Part shown: in pieces, positions 4,760 to 7,867 of the stretch | Layout of the letters: every line of letters begins with the position of its first letter | How positions within the stretch are numbered: the first letter of the stretch is position 1 | Source of the DNA: Candidatus Heimdallarchaeota archaeon | GTDB lineage: Archaea > Asgardarchaeota > Heimdallarchaeia > Heimdallarchaeales > Kariarchaeaceae | DNA length: 7,867 bases | Direction: 5' to 3' | NCBI GenBank assembly: GCA_021399405.1 | Contig: JAAFKL010000140.1 | Coordinates: 1-7,867 of the forward strand | Made by a program: the position numbers and the translations under genes | Notes under the pieces: model-generated | The model's database searches: none | What the model was told of the DNA's origin: nothing | What the model saw: only the letters and a program-made list of their open reading frames with translations

Positions 4760-6235
4760 TTACAAGAGATCAGATACTATATCTTTTGCTTTAGTTAATA
4801 TGTCATCGCTGAAAATAGCCATAACCATCGTTAGAATACTTAAGAGCACGATCATAAATTTAAGTGGAGTAAATTCAACAATTTCTACTTTATCCTCTGG
4901 TTTATCAACCATAATACGGATTACTCGGGCATAGTAGAACACACTGATTGCAGATCCAATAATTCCGATTATTGCAAGCCAGAGTAAATCAGCTTCAACA
5001 ACTGCAAGAAATAATAAAAATTTACCAAAGAAACCAGCTAAAGGTGGAATACCCATAAGGCTAAACAAAGCGATAGCAAGTGATCCGCCTAGTAAGGGAT
5101 CTTTATGAATTAAACCTCTGAAATTTTCAATGTTATCATCACCATCATAACTAGAAATGACTAATAATATTACTGCGATTGCTGCACCTTTCATTAATAC
5201 GTGAGCAATGATATGGAAAAGAATACCGAACATTGCAGATTCTTGTAGTCCAGTATCGTTATTTTCTAGACCAACCCCAAAAGCAGCGATACCCATAGTT
5301 ATGTAACCAGCTTGGGCAATTGTTGAGTATGCAATAATTCTCAAAAGCTTGTCTTGTACGACTGCTGCGATATTACCAACTATTACTGATAGTGTCGCAA
5401 GAATTGCAAAAAGTATTCCCCAATCTTCGGCCCAAAGAGGCATTCCAACAAAAAAGATTTGAAATACAAAGGCAAATGCCATTTTCTTTGAACTGGCTGA
5501 TAGAAAATTCACAACAGAGACAGAAGCACCTGAATAAACATCAGGTATCCAGAAATGGAAAGGAACTAAGCCTATTTTGAAACCACTTCCAGCAGCGATC
5601 AATGCAATAGCGATCAATTGAAGGCCATGAGAATCTCCCAAAGCTTCTGTTCCAAAATTGAAGGAACCGGTTGCTCCATAATACATGGAAAGACCGTAGA
5701 TCATAATTGCACTTGACAATGCACCAAGGAGGAATATCTTCATTGCTGCTTCGGCAGATGGTTTTGATTTCTTTCTGAAAGCGACCATCGCATAAGTTGG
5801 AATGGAGACTAACTCATATCCAATATAGAGAGGTATGAAATTTTGTGAGGAAGCAACTAATAATGCCCCAAGATTTGATAACAATAGAAGTGAGTAGAAA
5901 ACACCTAGATCAATTTCTAGATTCATATCCTTCCAAGCAGAAAATACCACAATAGTGGAAGACAGTAATGCAATCACGGCGAAAAATTCAAAGAAATGAC
6001 CAAATTTGAATAAATCCTGGTTTCTAGAAGCTGTATCGAGATTTCTACCAATAATAAATAATGCGTCACCAACCAGAACTAGTATTGTAGTTCCAACAAC
6101 CCATTTTTCTGCCTTTTCCCTAAAGAAGAGGTCGAGCATTAGAACAATCAAGATACCAACTACTAGTATTATGAATGGGCTCCAAGTGTTAATAGCGTCG
6201 GATAAAGTAATTTTAATCCTCTCCTTAAGAACCAA
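4760..6235 (-). CDS. nuoN: NADH-quinone oxidoreductase (complex I) subunit N
   Basis: An antiporter-like membrane subunit of complex I, 491 residues with many hydrophobic segments (about 14 expected for the family), which carries protons across the membrane while quinone is reduced. It has the Proton_antipo_M core. The key residues are visible: Glu141 in YIGYELVSIPTY (TM5), Lys220 in GFKIGLVPFHFWIPD (TM7), Lys250/251 in SASSKKMAF (TM8) and Lys405 in the GFFGKF loop-helix (TM12). GIPPLAGFFGKF (395-406) is the diagnostic subunit N signature. It overlaps the nuoM stop by 11 bases if TTG at 6235 is the start. However, a strong SD lies just downstream of that codon (6218-6226), so the true start may be a non-standard ATT at 6211 or 6217. 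The next Met (33) lies in the first membrane helix and is not a credible start. It is the last nuo gene of the operon seen here. Confidence 0.95.
   Translation of the reverse strand: MVLKERIKITLSDAINTWSPFIILVVGILIVLMLDLFFREKAEKWVVGTTILVLVGDALFIIGRNLDTASRNQDLFKFGHFFEFFAVIALLSSTIVVFSAWKDMNLEIDLGVFYSLLLLSNLGALLVASSQNFIPLYIGYELVSIPTYAMVAFRKKSKPSAEAAMKIFLLGALSSAIMIYGLSMYYGATGSFNFGTEALGDSHGLQLIAIALIAAGSGFKIGLVPFHFWIPDVYSGASVSVVNFLSASSKKMAFAFVFQIFFVGMPLWAEDWGILFAILATLSVIVGNIAAVVQDKLLRIIAYSTIAQAGYITMGIAAFGVGLENNDTGLQESAMFGILFHIIAHVLMKGAAIAVILLVISSYDGDDNIENFRGLIHKDPLLGGSLAIALFSLMGIPPLAGFFGKFLLFLAVVEADLLWLAIIGIIGSAISVFYYARVIRIMVDKPEDKVEIVEFTPLKFMIVLLSILTMVMAIFSDDILTKAKDIVSDLL
6218..6226 (-). promoter_or_regulatory. 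Shine-Dalgarno site at the nuoM/nuoN junction
   Basis: Minus-strand AAGGAGAGG overlaps the nuoM stop codon. It lies downstream of the TTG assigned as the nuoN start, so it cannot serve that codon. It would serve an ATT at 6211 (six-base spacing). The same nine bases precede the MIPS-like ATG. Confidence 0.6.
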
Positions 6236-7781
6236 TGACGCTGTTTGACCAATCGTCTAGTATCTCTGATACAATTGTGGGAACTAATCCCAGTACCAAA
6301 GTTATCACTGCTAAAACAGTTACTGGTCCAACTTCCCACCATTTAGCGAATTCGGCATTTTCAAGTTCATCAGTTGGTTCGTTGAATAATACTCTCTGTA
6401 TTGCCCATAGATAATAACCAGCAGTAATGATAATTGACATCACCGCTACTATTGGAATCCAAATCCATTGATCTGAAGCTAGGAGATCTCTATCCTGAAA
6501 CATGGCTAGAAAGGCTCCAAATTCTGCAATGAAACCAGCTAATCCAGGTAGGCCTGCTGAGGCAAATCCTAAGAATACAAACAAACCAGTAGCAAAGGGC
6601 ATTTTATGACCCAATCCACCAACTTTTGACATTAAACGTGTATGAGTTTTGGTATTGTGTTCAATAATACCAGCCAAGAGAAATAATCCTGGTGAGATAA
6701 CACCATGGGCAAGCATCATAAACATTGCGGCATTAAATCCAGTTGTGTTATAAGCTGCAAGACCAAGTAATACAATTCCCATATGAGAAATTGAACTGTA
6801 AGCAATCATTCTCTTTAGATCATCCTGTCTTAAAGCAACAAATGCTGGATATACCATCGATACTACACCAATAATAGCAATAAATATCCTAATCTGTTCA
6901 CCCTTTTCTGATTCAAAGAAATATTCTCCATCCTCCTGAGCACCGGCAAGTAACCAAAAGCCGATTCTCATCAAACCATATCCACCCATTTTTAGAAGTA
7001 ATCCTGCTAGGATTGCTGATCCAGGTGAAGGGGCTTGGACATGTGCATCTGGAAGCCAAGTGTGCACTGGTACCTGAGGAAATTTGGTAACAAATCCAAT
7101 AAAAACTAATATGAATATCAATGCAATAGTTGAAAAATCAACACCGCCTGCTGCGAAATTCTCCCTAAGATCTGGGAGATAAAATGTGCTACCGCCTTCA
7201 ATGTAAATGTAGAATAACCCAATTAGCATCACAAGTGAGGCTAAATGAGTATAGATAAAGAATTTAATTGCAGCATATTTTCTGTTATCTCCACCCCAAA
7301 TATGAATCAAAAAGAACATAGGCACCAATACTAATTCCCATGCAATATAGAATAATAATAAATCAAGGGCAACGAATGTACCTATAACTGCTGATAATAG
7401 AACTAGAATAAGTGCATAATAACTTGCCTCTTGGTCTTTGATATAGAAACTGCTCACCACAGACACTAAGAAAACAATCTGTGTTAATACAACTAAAGGC
7501 ATACTTAAACCATCTACACCAACAGCAAATGAGATATTGGCACTTGGGATCCAATCGGTCTGATATAACATTTTAAATCCAGCCTCAGAATTAGTAGGAT
7601 CGTATTTGGGCCCACTGTAGGCAAAATGTACAATCCACAACCAAATACTGTAAAGGGTGGTAAGCCCAATAGTAGCTGTAGTTAGCCATTTAGCTAATGA
7701 AGCGTTTTTTCTGCCTAATAAATAAATAGGTAAGGCCAAAGCGATAGGGAGTACCAATAGAATGATCAATTCGTAGTTCAT
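6225..7781 (-). CDS. nuoM: NADH-quinone oxidoreductase (complex I) subunit M
   Basis: A 518-residue antiporter-like proton-channel subunit of the complex I membrane arm, made almost wholly of hydrophobic helices. Diagnostic features are Glu149 in FYIAWELVLVPMFF (TM5), Lys233 in GFVTKFPQVPVHTWLPDAH (TM7), Lys264 in LLLKMGGYG (TM8) and Glu420 in LPGLAGFIAEFGAF (TM12). TM12 carries Glu, as expected of subunit M; subunit N has Lys there. It is complete and of usual length. The ATG at 7781 has a well-placed GAGG. The same frame stays open from there to the window edge but holds no ATG, GTG or TTG, so the start is well supported. nuoN follows directly. In ammonia-oxidising archaea this complex lacks the NADH-oxidising module, so the electron donor may not be NADH; that is family knowledge, not visible here. 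Confidence 0.97.
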   Translation of the reverse strand: MNYELIILLVLPIALALPIYLLGRKNASLAKWLTTATIGLTTLYSIWLWIVHFAYSGPKYDPTNSEAGFKMLYQTDWIPSANISFAVGVDGLSMPLVVLTQIVFLVSVVSSFYIKDQEASYYALILVLLSAVIGTFVALDLLLFYIAWELVLVPMFFLIHIWGGDNRKYAAIKFFIYTHLASLVMLIGLFYIYIEGGSTFYLPDLRENFAAGGVDFSTIALIFILVFIGFVTKFPQVPVHTWLPDAHVQAPSPGSAILAGLLLKMGGYGLMRIGFWLLAGAQEDGEYFFESEKGEQIRIFIAIIGVVSMVYPAFVALRQDDLKRMIAYSSISHMGIVLLGLAAYNTTGFNAAMFMMLAHGVISPGLFLLAGIIEHNTKTHTRLMSKVGGLGHKMPFATGLFVFLGFASAGLPGLAGFIAEFGAFLAMFQDRDLLASDQWIWIPIVAVMSIIITAGYYLWAIQRVLFNEPTDELENAEFAKWWEVGPVTVLAVITLVLGLVPTIVSEILDDWSNSVIGS

Positions 7782-7785
7782 ATTA

Positions 7786-7791
7786 TTCCTC
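7786..7791 (-). promoter_or_regulatory. nuoM: Shine-Dalgarno site of nuoM
   Basis: The minus strand reads GAGGAA, with the GAGG core six bases before the ATG at 7781. It supports that start and suggests nuoM is translated from the middle of a longer mRNA. Confidence 0.65.
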
Positions 7792-7867
7792 GATTTCTCG
7801 TTTTCCCATTTGAAGGGTCTTTTTAATACAATTGATCTAGTATTAATTTTAACATCAATAATTTTCA
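7792..7867 (-). other. Region upstream of nuoM at the window edge
   Basis: About 76 AT-rich bases precede the nuoM SD. On the minus strand one frame stops at TGA (7855-7857) and another at TAA (7826-7828), and either could be the end of the preceding gene, probably another nuo gene. The third frame is open through into nuoM but has no start codon. A TATA-like minus-strand stretch (GTATTAAAAAG, about 7820-7830) is also present. Which of these is real cannot be settled from this window. Confidence 0.3.

Noticed and set aside
6006..6248. Plus-strand ORF of 80 codons over the nuoM/nuoN junction
   Set aside because: Antisense to the membrane helices of NuoN; no independent support.
7363..7554. 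Minus-strand ORF of 63 codons inside nuoM
   Set aside because: Alternative frame fully inside the conserved antiporter domain of nuoM.
1..7867. CRISPR array, insertion sequence or attachment site
   Set aside because: No regularly spaced repeats, transposase or integrase motifs, or long terminal inverted repeats were seen. The only repeats are short promoter-proximal ones.
7782..7867. N-terminal extension of nuoM or fusion to an upstream subunit
   Set aside because: The frame is open to the window edge, but its predicted residues are charged rather than membrane-like. A good SD precedes the ATG at 7781, and NuoM has its normal length from that ATG.

Overview
The window is AT-rich archaeal DNA, and all seven genes lie on the minus strand. 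An ammonia-oxidising archaeon lineage (Thaumarchaeota / Nitrososphaeria) is the best guess. The reasons are the complex I antiporter subunits NuoM and NuoN followed directly by a trans-polyprenyl diphosphate synthase, the inositol-1-phosphate synthases, the TATA-type upstream regions with very short apparent leaders, and Shine-Dalgarno (SD) motifs only in front of genes that follow closely on another. I cannot place the order or genus from sequence alone.

In transcription order (high to low coordinates): nuoM (7781-6225) and nuoN (about 6235-4760) form the 3' end of a complex I operon whose earlier genes lie beyond the window. A hairpin and a T-tract follow nuoN. Then come four genes, each behind a 95-164 bp AT-rich gap with its own TATA-like elements: a polyprenyl diphosphate synthase (4631-3615), a single-domain sugar-phosphate-type nucleotidyltransferase (3519-2812), a degenerate 6-pyruvoyl-tetrahydropterin synthase/QueD homologue (2715-2314), and a canonical myo-inositol-1-phosphate synthase (MIPS, 2149-1070). 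The canonical MIPS overlaps a divergent MIPS paralogue (1070-18) in a TAATG stop-start junction. No stretch longer than 300 bases lacks a gene. I see no tRNA, rRNA, CRISPR array, insertion sequence or phage gene.

The genes suggest two themes. NuoM/N are the proton-pumping membrane arm of a quinone-reducing complex I, and the neighbouring prenyl synthase has small residues before its first Asp-rich motif, which fits a long prenyl chain such as a menaquinone tail. The distal genes (nucleotidyltransferase, PTPS-like protein, MIPS plus MIPS-like) look like inositol-phosphate or activated-sugar metabolism, possibly for polar lipid head groups. That link is inferred from gene order only.

The points most worth a second look are: (1) the PTPS-like protein, which has lost nearly every metal and catalytic residue yet is intact; (2) the translationally coupled MIPS paralogue with an altered active site; (3) two promoter-proximal palindromes with TGTTAY-type half-sites placed alike relative to the TATA element of two different genes; (4) the nuoN start, where a strong SD sits inside the annotated N-terminus and no ordinary start codon follows it.
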